Shown: positions 1 to 8,033, counted from the stretch's first letter. The stretch is 13,337 nucleotides of DNA from Methylotenera_A sp031369365 (GCA_031369365.1 JANMOP010000021.1:1-13337), one strand, 5' to 3'. Made by a program: numbers and translations. The notes: generated by a model from the letters alone, not told the origin.

Positions 1-206
1 GAATAGGGCCACAGAGACGAGCATATTAAGTTATGGTGAAACGCGGTAACCTCCATCTGCAGCAAGACCAAATAGGCTGGCAATAGGCGTGGCTCGCGCT
101 GCCAGCGGGTAGGTTGCTTGAGCGTACAAGTAATTGTGCGCCTAGATGAATGACTGTTACGTGCAGCAATGCACGACAGAACCCGGCTTATCGGCTAGCT
201 TCACTC
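1..206 (+). ncRNA. rnpB: RNase P RNA, bacterial class A, 3' part (5' end outside window)
   Basis: This is the catalytic RNA of ribonuclease P, which removes 5' leaders from pre-tRNAs. It is recognised by conserved core blocks in the right order: a CCACAGAGACGAG segment at 10-22, GTGAAACGCGGTAACCTCCA at 36-55, GCAAGACCAAATAGG at 62-76, GGGTAGGTTGCTTGAGC at 107-123, CCTAGATGAATGACTGT at 141-157 and ACAGAACCCGGCTTATCGG near 177-194. A stem formed by GCTGGCA (76-82) and TGCCAGC (100-106) lies where class A RNAs have a variable helix. The GGGCCACAGAGACGAG block is typical of betaproteobacterial versions, as I recall them. The 3' boundary is set by analogy with the E. coli RNA, just past the 3' strand of helix P1, whose partner is outside the window, so it is good to a few bases. 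Confidence 0.95.
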
Positions 207-382
207 ACTTTTTCTTATTCACACTTCTAATTTTTCCACTTCTTGCAATTCAATCACATAATCAATAACACTGATAATCTACATTCACTTAATTTAATAA
301 GTAATTGATTTTTAACATGTTTGTTATTAGCATGAAAATGCGCTAAGTCTTTGTCTTATAAAGAAAAAAACCTAAAAAGAGC
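207..382. other. AT-rich intergenic region between rnpB and the mraZ promoter
   Basis: No plausible gene is seen here on either strand. A short T-run at 209-213 directly follows the mature rnpB 3' end and may be part of its termination site, but I see no separate GC-rich hairpin before it. The rest is AT-rich, without clear repeats. Together with the promoter, operator and leader that follow, it makes up the 340-base gap before mraZ. Confidence 0.6.
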
Positions 383-411
383 TTGCAATGAACTTTTTTT
401 TTAACTATAGT
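383..411 (+). promoter_or_regulatory. Sigma-70 type promoter for the dcw operon
   Basis: A TTGCAA -35 box (383-388) and a TATAGT -10 box (406-411) are separated by exactly 17 bases, most of them A/T. This is the best promoter match upstream of mraZ. Transcription would start around 417-419, giving a leader of about 130 bases. The three GTGGR repeats begin at that point, which supports the assignment because MraZ represses its own promoter. The start site is predicted, not measured. Confidence 0.7.
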
Positions 412-418
412 TCAATTT

Positions 419-443
419 GTGGAGAAAAGTGGGTTTTTGTGGG
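419..443 (+). promoter_or_regulatory. MraZ operator: three GTGGR direct repeats
   Basis: GTGGA (419-423), GTGGG (429-433) and GTGGG (439-443) are direct repeats with 5-base spacers (GAAAA, TTTTT), so they recur every 10 bases on one face of the helix. The known MraZ-binding pattern is tandem TGGGN-type repeats separated by 5 bases just downstream of the mraZ promoter, and this matches. The operator overlaps the predicted transcription start, a position suited to blocking initiation. The call rests on pattern match and position. Confidence 0.8.
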
Positions 444-546
444 GATAAGCTATGCGCCTCAAATCAATTCAAACGGGTTGTGACTAATAATTTTTAAGCA
501 GCTAAACCCAAACAGATAACAGAAATTATAAGGCTTATAACCAAAC

Positions 547-993
547 ATGTTTCGCGGCGCTACCAATTTAAGTATGGATGCAAAAGGCAGGCTAGCTGTG
601 CCAGCCAAGCATCGCGACGTACTTTTAACGCAATCTGCGGGAAATGTGGTATTGACCGCTCACCCGCATGGATGCTTATTGTTGTATCCGCAGCCCGCGT
701 GGGAGCCGATTCAAGCCAAAATGATGGCCTTATCCTCTTTTGATAAGCAGTCATCAAGCTTACAGCGCCTATTGGTGGGCTATGCAGAGGATATTACGAT
801 TGACGCGGCTGGCCGCATGTTGGTGTCGCCAAGTTTGCGCGAATTTGCCCATTTAGAAAAAGATGTGATGCTGGTAGGCCAAGGTGGCCATTTTGAGATG
901 TGGAATATGACCGCTTGGCGCAAGCAGCTAGAAAACCTAATGAGTGGCGATGGTATTGAGATGCCCGCAGAATTAGAAGGCTTTTCACTATGA
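547..993 (+). CDS. mraZ: Transcriptional regulator MraZ
   Basis: DNA-binding repressor of the dcw operon, of the AbrB/MazE-like SpoVT fold, acting as a ring-shaped oligomer. At 148 residues it has normal family length. The two tandem MraZ half-domains are visible, each with its DXXXR signature: DAKGR at residues 11-15, just after the conserved MFRG start, and DAAGR at 86-90. The start at 547 fits the family N-terminus MFRGATNLSMD. Its Shine-Dalgarno is weak (AAGG at 530-533, 13 bases away), which may keep the repressor level low. It is the first gene of the operon, lies downstream of its own likely operator, and its stop overlaps the rsmH start as ATGA (990-993). Confidence 0.97.
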   Translation: MFRGATNLSMDAKGRLAVPAKHRDVLLTQSAGNVVLTAHPHGCLLLYPQPAWEPIQAKMMALSSFDKQSSSLQRLLVGYAEDITIDAAGRMLVSPSLREFAHLEKDVMLVGQGGHFEMWNMTAWRKQLENLMSGDGIEMPAELEGFSL

Positions 994-1994
994 TGATGGG
1001 CGCGACTTCGGCGCCCAACCCACCCCCAACCTCGACCTCAGCGTCACCAGCAATTATGTCAACAGCTTCAACACACATCACAGTTTTGCTTAACGAGGCA
1101 GTTGATGCGTTAAACATAAAGCCAAATGGCATTTATATCGATGGCACGTTTGGGCGCGGCGGGCATAGCAAAAAAATATTATCTAAGCTAGATCATACAG
1201 GACGTTTGTTTGCGATAGACCGTGATTTAGCGGCGATAGAAACAGGCAAAAACATTTCAGACGCTCGATTCAACATTGAGCATCGGCATTTTTCAGAAAT
1301 CAATCAATTGGCAGTTGATAACAATTTAACGCGTGTGGACGGCATTTTGCTGGATTTAGGCATTTCATCGCCGCAAATTGATGAAGGTGAACGTGGTTTT
1401 AGTTTTAGGTTTGATGCGCCGCTGGATATGCGCATGGATCAATCGCGTGGCAAAACAGTAGCAGAACTGTTGACCACAATTTCAGAGCAACAATTAGGGA
1501 AAGTGATAAAAGATTATGGTGAAGAACGGTTTGCTAAGCAGGTTGCAAGGGCGATTATTAAGGAGCGCACAGACGGGCGTGCCATCACCACTACTGGACA
1601 GCTTGCCAAGGTCGTGGCAAGTGCAATCCCCAAGATCGAACCGGGGCAGAACCCTGCAACGCGCACCTTTCAAGCTTTACGGATTTACGTCAATTCGGAG
1701 CTTGAGGAGCTATCGTTAATTCTGCCGCAATGTTTAGATTTATTGGCAGTGGGCGGCAGGCTGGTGGTGATTAGTTTTCACTCGCTAGAAGATAGGATTG
1801 TGAAACGGTTTATAAAAGCTGAGCAAAATCGAGATGATTTGCCAGCTAACTTTCCTATAAAAGCAAAAGATTTACCACAGCCGAGGTTGTCATCTATTGG
1901 CAAAGCCATTAAACCCAGCGCTGCAGAAATTAAGCAAAATGTGCGTTGCAGAAGTGCTGTGATGCGCGTAGCAGAAAGAACGGTAATAGCATGA
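990..1994 (+). CDS. rsmH: 16S rRNA (cytosine(1402)-N(4))-methyltransferase RsmH
   Basis: SAM-dependent methyltransferase (formerly MraW) that N4-methylates C1402 in the ribosomal P site. Visible motifs are the SAM-binding DGTFGRGGHS at residues 51-60, FAIDRD at 74-79, DLGISSPQ at 122-129, PLDMRMD at 144-150, GEERFAKQ at 177-184 and ISFHSLEDR at 261-269. It has 334 residues against 313 in E. coli. The excess is mainly an N-terminal tail of about 25 residues rich in Ala, Ser, Thr and Pro. The start at 990 is favoured by AGAAGG at 975-980 (9-base spacing) and the ATGA overlap with mraZ. ATGs at 993 and 996 are also possible. An internal ATG at 1056 would give an E. coli-like N-terminus but has no visible ribosome-binding site. 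Confidence 0.97.
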   Translation: MMMGATSAPNPPPTSTSASPAIMSTASTHITVLLNEAVDALNIKPNGIYIDGTFGRGGHSKKILSKLDHTGRLFAIDRDLAAIETGKNISDARFNIEHRHFSEINQLAVDNNLTRVDGILLDLGISSPQIDEGERGFSFRFDAPLDMRMDQSRGKTVAELLTTISEQQLGKVIKDYGEERFAKQVARAIIKERTDGRAITTTGQLAKVVASAIPKIEPGQNPATRTFQALRIYVNSELEELSLILPQCLDLLAVGGRLVVISFHSLEDRIVKRFIKAEQNRDDLPANFPIKAKDLPQPRLSSIGKAIKPSAAEIKQNVRCRSAVMRVAERTVIA

Positions 1995-2263
1995 CGCGAC
2001 TAAATTTGACCTTATTTTTTGTGCTCATCATGGTGAGTTTGGGCGTGGTGACTTCGCAGCACAAGGCGCGCAAATTGTATTTTGAGCTAGAGCAGCAGCA
2101 AGATTTGAGCAAAAAATACGAGACAGAATTTGGCCAATTGCAGCTAGAACAAAGCACTTGGGCCATGCACTCGCGCATAGAAGAGCTGGCGACTAAGAAA
2201 TTAAACATGCAAGTGCCCGATGCAAAACGCATACAGGTAATCTCACTTGAAGAATTAAATTAG
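1991..2263 (+). CDS. ftsL: Cell division protein FtsL
   Basis: Small bitopic divisome protein that acts with FtsB and FtsQ to activate the FtsWI septal synthase. At 90 residues it has a very short cytoplasmic end, one membrane segment at about residues 4-22, and a periplasmic helix of the FtsL/FtsB coiled-coil kind at about 26-75 (QHKARKLYFELEQQQ and following). The reading frame stays open 15 codons further upstream, but the start at 1991 is chosen because it makes an ATGA overlap with the rsmH stop and puts the membrane segment at the N-terminus. FtsL sequences diverge quickly, so the name rests on topology, size and position between rsmH and ftsI. Confidence 0.93.
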   Translation: MTRLNLTLFFVLIMVSLGVVTSQHKARKLYFELEQQQDLSKKYETEFGQLQLEQSTWAMHSRIEELATKKLNMQVPDAKRIQVISLEELN

Positions 2264-2286
2264 CAGAGCATAAGCAGCAAATAAAC

Positions 2287-4023
2287 ATGGCCTACAACCA
2301 AGCAATACACCATATCGTTAAATTACCAGCATGGCGTCGCCGCGTGCTGTTAATTGGTGTGTTGACACTATTTGCTGGGCTATTTATGCGTGGCATTTAT
2401 TTGCAAAGCTTGCACAAAGAGTTTTTGCAAAAAAAAGGTGATGCGCGTTATAGCCGTACATTGGTATTGCAAGCGCATCGCGGGAGAATTATGGATCGAA
2501 ATGGCGAATTGTTAGCCATTAGCAGCCCAGTAGAATCTGTTTGGGCAAGCCCGCCAGATGTGACGATTAATAAGCAACAAAAAACCGCGTTAGCCAATTT
2601 ACTCAGCATCAAAACCAAAGACATCGATAAAAAAATCGCTAACAGAAAGCGTGAGTTTGTGTATTTAAAACGCCGTATTTCACCCGATCTAGCCGCAAAG
2701 GTGATGAGTTTGGAAATTCCAGGCGTGTTTTTGCAACGTGAGTACAAACGCTTTTACCCTGCTGGCGATGTCACCGCGCATTTGGTGGGTTTTACAGGCA
2801 TTGACGATAATGGCCAAGAAGGATTTGAGTTGGCACAAAATAGCGTGCTTTCTGGAAAAGCAGGCAGTCGCCGTGTGATTCAAGATAGGCAAGGCCATAT
2901 TGTCGAAGATTTAGAAGCGGTTAAAGTACCGCAAGATGGTCATGATTTGGTGTTGAGTATTGATAGGCGCATTCAGTATTTGGCGTTTAGAGAGCTATCC
3001 AAGGCGGTGGAAAAGCACAAAGCCAAAGCGGGTGCGGTTGTAGTGCTAGATGCCAAAACGGGCGAAGTATTGGCGATGGTAAATTTGCCCACTTATAATC
3101 CAAACAATCCAATCAATATTAAAGGCAAAACGCGCAATCGCGCCATTACCGATATGTTTGAGCCGGGCTCTACCATGAAGCCCGTGACGGCTGCGGCTGC
3201 CATGCAGTTTGGCGACTATCAACCTGATACTAAAATTCAAACCGCGCCTGGCCACATGTCTATTGGCCCTGCCACTATCAATGATACGCACTCGTATGGG
3301 GTTTTAACCGTGGCGCAAGTGATACAAAAATCATCCAATGTGGGCGCGGTAAAAATGGCATTAAGCCTTAAAAAAGAGGAGCTATGGAGTACGTTTAATC
3401 AGCTAGGTTTTGGGTCACGTACACATATTGGTTTTCCTGGCGAGTCTGCTGGCATAGTGAGAAATTACAAATCGTGGCGACCCATTGAACAGGCGACAAT
3501 GTCTTTTGGCCACGGTATTAGCGTCACTTTATTGCAATTGGCACGCTCGTACACTGTATTTACCAATGAAGGTGAGTTAAAGCCAGTTTCGCTCATTAAA
3601 TTGGCACAATCGCCAGTGGGGCATCAAGTATTTTCTGGACAAGTAGCTAACGACGTAAAAGCGATGCTCGAATTGGTGGTTCAGCCAGGCGGAACTGCTT
3701 TAAGAGCACAAGTAGCGGGTTATCGCGTAGGCGGTAAAACAGGTACAGCACACAAGTTGGGCTCCAAGGGTTACGAGCCTGATAAATACGTGGCCTCGTT
3801 CGTGGGCATAGCGCCAGCTTCTAATCCGCGCTTAATTATGGCGGTGATGATTGATGAGCCGAGTATTAAAAATGAGCAGTATTACGGCGGCGTTTCGGCG
3901 GCACCAGTTTTTAGTGCGGTAATGGCAGATGCATTGCGAATGTTGTCTGTGCCGCAAGATGCACCCAATAATAATATTGTAATTCCACCTGAAACTACCG
4001 AAGATGCAAAAGAGGTGGTATGA
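2287..4023 (+). CDS. ftsI: Peptidoglycan D,D-transpeptidase FtsI (penicillin-binding protein 3)
   Basis: Class B penicillin-binding protein that crosslinks septal peptidoglycan in the periplasm, paired with FtsW. It has 578 residues. After a short cytoplasmic end there is one membrane anchor at about residues 18-36, then the pedestal domain with the HRGRIMDRNGELLA motif at about 64-77, and the transpeptidase domain. All three penicillin-binding motifs are intact: STMK at 295-298 (nucleophile Ser295), SSN at 349-351 and KTGT at 484-487. The gap from ftsL is 23 bases, one of the few junctions here without overlap, and I see no strong Shine-Dalgarno. Its stop overlaps murE as ATGA. Confidence 0.97.
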   Translation: MAYNQAIHHIVKLPAWRRRVLLIGVLTLFAGLFMRGIYLQSLHKEFLQKKGDARYSRTLVLQAHRGRIMDRNGELLAISSPVESVWASPPDVTINKQQKTALANLLSIKTKDIDKKIANRKREFVYLKRRISPDLAAKVMSLEIPGVFLQREYKRFYPAGDVTAHLVGFTGIDDNGQEGFELAQNSVLSGKAGSRRVIQDRQGHIVEDLEAVKVPQDGHDLVLSIDRRIQYLAFRELSKAVEKHKAKAGAVVVLDAKTGEVLAMVNLPTYNPNNPINIKGKTRNRAITDMFEPGSTMKPVTAAAAMQFGDYQPDTKIQTAPGHMSIGPATINDTHSYGVLTVAQVIQKSSNVGAVKMALSLKKEELWSTFNQLGFGSRTHIGFPGESAGIVRNYKSWRPIEQATMSFGHGISVTLLQLARSYTVFTNEGELKPVSLIKLAQSPVGHQVFSGQVANDVKAMLELVVQPGGTALRAQVAGYRVGGKTGTAHKLGSKGYEPDKYVASFVGIAPASNPRLIMAVMIDEPSIKNEQYYGGVSAAPVFSAVMADALRMLSVPQDAPNNNIVIPPETTEDAKEVV

Positions 4024-5474
4024 CATCATACTCGATTAAAACTTCGGTAAAAAACATTACTTCGGATAGCCGTAAAGTGCAGCCTGGCAGCCTATTCTTG
4101 GCATACCCAGGCGATAAAACAGACGGCAGAAATTATATTGCTGATGCCGTTAAAAATGGCGCAAACGCGGTGCTCTGGGAATCGGCAGGGGAATCTGGAG
4201 GAGAATCTGATAGCTTTGAGTGGAATGCAGAATGGGACGTAGAAAACACGCCTATTAAAGGATTGCGCGCGCAAGTAAGCCACATTGCCAGCCAATTTTA
4301 TAATCATCCATCGACAAAAATTTGGATGATTGGCGTCACAGGCACTAATGGTAAGACTTCAATTTCACAATGGTTAAGCCAATGCTTTAACCATTTAGGC
4401 AACAAAACTGCGGTGATTGGCACACTAGGCAACGGCTTGCCCAATCAACTAAGTGCTACAGCAAACACCACGCCAGATGCGGTGATGTTGCAAGAAATGT
4501 TGGCTGATTATGTTCAACAGGATGTTAAAACAGTCGCCATGGAAGTGTCATCCCACGGTCTGCATCAAGGCCGTGTTAAAGGCGTGCATTTTGATGTAGC
4601 GATATTTAGCAATTTAACGCGTGATCATTTGGATTATCACGGCACGTTTGAAGCGTATGCAGACGCAAAACGCAGCTTATTTGTAGATAACGATTTGAAA
4701 TACGCAGTGCTAAATAGCGACGATGAATTTGGTCGTAAACTTGAAGCAGAGTTAACAGATGCAGGTACGCCAGTGATGAGCTATGGCATAGAAAGCGGCG
4801 ACGTGCGGGCGATTGAACTGCACTTTGAGAACACACATTTTGCATTTTATGTGCATACTCCATTTGGCAACGCGCCCGTAAAAGCTAATTTAATAGGCCG
4901 TTTTAATGTGTATAACGTGCTGGCAGTTTTGGCAACATTGCTAGCCTCTAAAGTTAGTTTAGAGGATGCTATAGAAGCGATTTCGCATATACAATCAGCC
5001 ACAGGCCGTATGCAAACCATGGGTGGTGGTGCATTGCCTCTAGTGGTGGTGGATTATGCACATACGCCCGATGCGCTTGAAAAAGTATTGCTAACATTAA
5101 AAGCACAAGCCAGCTCAAAATTAATATGTATATTTGGCTGCGGAGGCAATCGCGATGCGGGTAAGCGCGCATTAATGGGCAAAGTGGCCAGTGAAATTGC
5201 CGACGCGGTAGTGGTGACATCGGATAATCCGCGAGACGAAGACCCATACCAAATTATTCAAGATATTGTAGGTGCGATGCAAGGAAATTACGCGGTAGAA
5301 GAAGACCGTGCTAAAGCCATCGCTATTGGCATACGCACAGCTAAGCCGCGCGATATTGTGTTAATTGCGGGCAAAGGCCACGAAGACTACCAAGAAATTG
5401 CTGGTAAAAAACACCATTTTAGCGATATTGAACAAGCGCAAAATGCGCTCAAAATTTATCAGGGAATGCACTGA
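4020..5474 (+). CDS. murE: UDP-N-acetylmuramoyl-L-alanyl-D-glutamate--2,6-diaminopimelate ligase
   Basis: Cytoplasmic Mur ligase that adds the third stem residue to UDP-MurNAc-L-Ala-D-Glu using ATP. It has 484 residues. The three Mur domains are visible: an N-terminal UDP-binding domain with TSDSRKV (14-20), a central ATPase domain with the P-loop GVTGTNGKTS (105-114), EVSSHGL (175-181) and Lys217 in YADAKRSL as the likely carbamoylated lysine, and a C-terminal domain with DNPRDEDP (402-409). The DNPR motif is the known marker for meso-diaminopimelate rather than lysine, so this wall is of the Gram-negative mDAP type. An acidic stretch at residues 56-76 looks like a lineage-specific insertion. 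The start overlaps ftsI as ATGA, and the stop shares one base with the murF start. Confidence 0.97.
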   Translation: MTSYSIKTSVKNITSDSRKVQPGSLFLAYPGDKTDGRNYIADAVKNGANAVLWESAGESGGESDSFEWNAEWDVENTPIKGLRAQVSHIASQFYNHPSTKIWMIGVTGTNGKTSISQWLSQCFNHLGNKTAVIGTLGNGLPNQLSATANTTPDAVMLQEMLADYVQQDVKTVAMEVSSHGLHQGRVKGVHFDVAIFSNLTRDHLDYHGTFEAYADAKRSLFVDNDLKYAVLNSDDEFGRKLEAELTDAGTPVMSYGIESGDVRAIELHFENTHFAFYVHTPFGNAPVKANLIGRFNVYNVLAVLATLLASKVSLEDAIEAISHIQSATGRMQTMGGGALPLVVVDYAHTPDALEKVLLTLKAQASSKLICIFGCGGNRDAGKRALMGKVASEIADAVVVTSDNPRDEDPYQIIQDIVGAMQGNYAVEEDRAKAIAIGIRTAKPRDIVLIAGKGHEDYQEIAGKKHHFSDIEQAQNALKIYQGMH

Positions 5475-6829
5475 TGATGATGCTTTCTGAAATCGCAAAA
5501 GCGTTGAATGGCCGCATGATTGGCGAGGATGTGCTGGTGCAAAGCGTGGGCACAGATAGCCGCAATATAGTCAAAAATCAATTATTTATTGGTATTAAAG
5601 GCGATAATTTTGATGGCAATAGCTATGCGCTAGATGCGATTAAACAAGGCGCTGCGGCGGTGTTGTTATCTGATGCCAATACACAAGCAAGCCCCGCAGT
5701 AGTAGTGCAAGACACCCGCTTGGCTTTGGGGCAATTGGCAAAACACTGGCGTGAAAAATTTAAAATCCCGCTAGTTGCAGTCACGGGTAGTAATGGCAAA
5801 ACCACTGTAAAAGAAATGATTGCAGCGATTTTGGCGGCAGCTAACGAAACCGTGTTAGCGACACAAGGTAATCTCAATAACGATATTGGCTTGCCGCTTA
5901 CCTTGCTAAAAATACGCACTGAACATACGGTGGCAGTGATTGAAATGGGCATGAACCACCTAGGCGAGATTGATTATTTAACACGCCTTGCAAAACCCTC
6001 TATCGCGGTGATTAACAACGCAGGCACTGCACACATTGGCGAAGTTGGCTCGCGTGACAATATCGCCAAAGCTAAAGGTGAAATTTATGCAGGGCTAACT
6101 GATGACGGCATTGCGGTAATCAATGCCGATGATGATTATTCAGGCTATTGGCAATCGCTCAATGAAGGTAAAAAAATCATCACCTTTGGTTTAAATAAAA
6201 CCGCTGACGTAAGCGCAACTTTTGCAGAAAAAGACGATTTAACCGAGGTTCATCTTACAACGCCAAGTGGCAGCGTTATTTTTAACTTAGCGCTAATGGG
6301 CAAACACAATATTAGCAATGCGCTGGCAGCCAGCGCCTGTGCGGTTGCGCTGGGTATTAGCAACAAAAACATAGCAATCGGCTTAAGCAATATGCAAGCG
6401 GTAAAAGGTCGCTTGCAACGCAAAGCTGGCTTCAACAATGCAGTGCTGATTGATGATACCTACAACGCGAATCCTGATTCGATGAAGGCGGCAATTGACG
6501 TGTTGGCTACGCATAAAAACAGCATTTTTGTGATGGGCGATATGGCGGAATTAGGTGAAAACGCACCGCAAATGCACGCAGATATTGGTTTGTACGCTAA
6601 ACAAAAAGGCATTGAACAATTGGTTGCGTTTGGCGATTTGAGTGTACAAGCAAGCCTTGCATTTGGAAGTAATGCCCAACATTTCGACCGCATAGAAAAT
6701 TTAGTTTCTGCTTTAAAAGTACAAATGAAACAAGGCGTTACCGTGCTGGTAAAAGGCTCGCGCTTTATGCAGATGGAGCGCGTAGTAAGTCAGTTAATAG
6801 AAAATAATATTAATTTGGAGGAAAAATAA
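5474..6829 (+). CDS. murF: UDP-N-acetylmuramoyl-tripeptide--D-alanyl-D-alanine ligase
   Basis: Last cytoplasmic Mur ligase. It joins D-Ala-D-Ala to the UDP-MurNAc tripeptide to complete the pentapeptide precursor. It has 451 residues, normal for the family. TDSRNI (27-32) lies in the N-terminal substrate domain, the P-loop is VTGSNGKTT (103-111), and GNLNNDIGLPLTLL and EMGMNHLGEI follow in the ATPase domain. DDTYNANPDSM, the MurF C-terminal signature, is present. The start is one of three consecutive ATGs (5474, 5477, 5480). AGGGA at 5461-5465 lies 8 bases before the first. Its junction with murE is a TGATG one-base overlap and with mraY a TAATG one-base overlap. Confidence 0.97.
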   Translation: MMMLSEIAKALNGRMIGEDVLVQSVGTDSRNIVKNQLFIGIKGDNFDGNSYALDAIKQGAAAVLLSDANTQASPAVVVQDTRLALGQLAKHWREKFKIPLVAVTGSNGKTTVKEMIAAILAAANETVLATQGNLNNDIGLPLTLLKIRTEHTVAVIEMGMNHLGEIDYLTRLAKPSIAVINNAGTAHIGEVGSRDNIAKAKGEIYAGLTDDGIAVINADDDYSGYWQSLNEGKKIITFGLNKTADVSATFAEKDDLTEVHLTTPSGSVIFNLALMGKHNISNALAASACAVALGISNKNIAIGLSNMQAVKGRLQRKAGFNNAVLIDDTYNANPDSMKAAIDVLATHKNSIFVMGDMAELGENAPQMHADIGLYAKQKGIEQLVAFGDLSVQASLAFGSNAQHFDRIENLVSALKVQMKQGVTVLVKGSRFMQMERVVSQLIENNINLEEK

Positions 6830-7932
6830 TGTTACTAGAACTTACTCGCTGGCTGGCACACGACATTCGTGGTTTTAATGTGTTTAATTACATTACCTTA
6901 CGTGCAGTGTTGGCTACACTTACCGCGCTGATTATCTCGTTTATGGTGGGACCAACCATGATACGCAAGCTCACGCAATATAAGGTGGGCCAAGCGGTGC
7001 GTGATGATGGACCGCAAACCCATTTAATCAAGGCGGGCACACCCACCATGGGCGGCGCGCTAATACTGGTGGCCATTGGCGTATCTACCTTGTTGTGGGG
7101 CGATTTGCATAACAAATACATTTGGGTGGTACTGGTGACTACACTGGGCTTTGGCGCGGTTGGTTGGGTAGATGATTACCGCAAAGTAGTTCACAAAAAT
7201 CCTAAAGGCTTATCTGCCAAGGCTAAATATTTTTGGCAGAGTTTGATTGGTTTGGGTGTGGCTATATTTTTATACCAAACAGCCAGCAGCCCAGCAGAAA
7301 CGACATTAATCGTCCCGTTTTTTAAAACATTAACGCTGCCTTTAGGCATGGTGGGTTTTATCGTACTGACGTATTTGGTCATTGTGGGTAGCAGCAACGC
7401 AGTGAACCTGACTGATGGCCTGGATGGTTTGGCGATTATGCCAACCGTCATGGTGGGAAGTGCTTTGGGCTTGTTTGCTTACATGGCAGGGCATTTATAT
7501 TTTTCAAAATATTTGGGCGTGCCTTATGTGGCGGGCTCTGGCGAGCTGATGGTGTTTTGCGCGGCGATGGCGGGTGCAGGCTTGGGCTTCTTATGGTTTA
7601 ACGCCTACCCAGCCGAAGTGTTTATGGGCGACGTAGGCGCGCTTGCCTTGGGAGCCGCTCTGGGCGTGGTAGCTGTCATTGTGCGACAAGAAATCGTATT
7701 GTTTATCATGGGCGGTGTTTTCGTGGTAGAGACCTTCTCAGTCGCCATGCAAGTACTGTATTTTAAATACACCAAGCACAAAACTGGCACTGGCAAACGC
7801 ATCTTTTTAATGGCACCGCTACATCATCATTACGAGCAAAAAGGCTGGAAAGAAACGCAAGTAGTAGTACGGTTTTGGATTATTACCATGATGTTGGTGT
7901 TGGTTGGATTGTCGACCTTGAAATTAAGATGA
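6829..7932 (+). CDS. mraY: Phospho-N-acetylmuramoyl-pentapeptide transferase MraY
   Basis: Polytopic inner-membrane enzyme that transfers phospho-MurNAc-pentapeptide from UDP to undecaprenyl phosphate, making lipid I. It has 367 residues with about ten hydrophobic segments. Family landmarks are present: GTPTMGG (70-76), Asp115-Asp116 in WVDDYRKV, NAVNLTDGLDGLA (190-202), Asp268 in FMGDVG, and the HHH triad at 332-334 in MAPLHHHYEQKGW. It has the strongest Shine-Dalgarno of the cluster, GGAGG at 6817-6821, seven bases before the ATG, consistent with a boost at this membrane step. The stop codon sits inside an ATGA (7929-7932) whose ATG now opens a short frame through the repeat element rather than murD. 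Confidence 0.97.
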   Translation: MLLELTRWLAHDIRGFNVFNYITLRAVLATLTALIISFMVGPTMIRKLTQYKVGQAVRDDGPQTHLIKAGTPTMGGALILVAIGVSTLLWGDLHNKYIWVVLVTTLGFGAVGWVDDYRKVVHKNPKGLSAKAKYFWQSLIGLGVAIFLYQTASSPAETTLIVPFFKTLTLPLGMVGFIVLTYLVIVGSSNAVNLTDGLDGLAIMPTVMVGSALGLFAYMAGHLYFSKYLGVPYVAGSGELMVFCAAMAGAGLGFLWFNAYPAEVFMGDVGALALGAALGVVAVIVRQEIVLFIMGGVFVVETFSVAMQVLYFKYTKHKTGTGKRIFLMAPLHHHYEQKGWKETQVVVRFWIITMMLVLVGLSTLKLR

Positions 7933-8033
7933 AAAGCTTTAGCCACAGAGAACACCGAGTAAACAAAGGATTTTCTTCTTGTGGTTTCTGGGTGCGCTCT
8001 AAGACCTCTGTGACAAAAATGAAAAGAAAATGA
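7929..8033 (+). CDS. Possible 34-codon relay ORF through repeat copy 1
   Basis: A short open frame begins with ATG overlapping the mraY stop (ATGA, 7929-7932), runs through the whole first repeat without a stop, and ends with a TGA at 8031-8033 that is itself inside an ATGA. The deduced peptide starts MKSFSHREHRVNKG and ends SVTKMKRK. It is basic, resembles no protein family I know, and reflects the repeat's 9-base periodicity. It has no Shine-Dalgarno, so translation would depend on ribosomes finishing mraY. It may be only a by-product of the repeat or a coupling device rather than a functional peptide. Confidence 0.3.
   Translation: MKSFSHREHRVNKGFSSCGFWVRSKTSVTKMKRK
7941..8014. repeat. 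CACAGAG-type palindromic repeat, copy 1 (degenerate)
   Basis: The left arm (7942-7968) begins GCCACAGAGAACACCGAG and the right arm (7988-8014) ends GACCTCTGTGAC. The arms are imperfect inverted repeats with 16 of 27 positions complementary, best over the outer CACAGAG/CTCTGTG. The left arm matches copy 2 at 27 of 30 bases (7941-7970 against 8042-8071), and the tail after the right arm (CAAAAATGAAA) also recurs. This looks like a MITE-like or REP-like dispersed element. It carries no transposase. I recall similar CCACAGAG...CTCTGTGG repeats in many bacterial genomes but cannot check family membership here. Confidence 0.8.

Noticed and set aside
9..22. GCCACAGAGA in rnpB, identical to the start of the repeats at 7942 and 8043
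   Set aside because: This segment is part of the conserved RNase P RNA core, and the 10-base match does not continue, so it is coincidental.
1946..1990. Upstream extension of ftsL by 15 codons
   Set aside because: It would overlap rsmH by 49 bases and put a charged, Cys-containing segment before the membrane helix. The ATGA start at 1991 fits the family and the cluster pattern.
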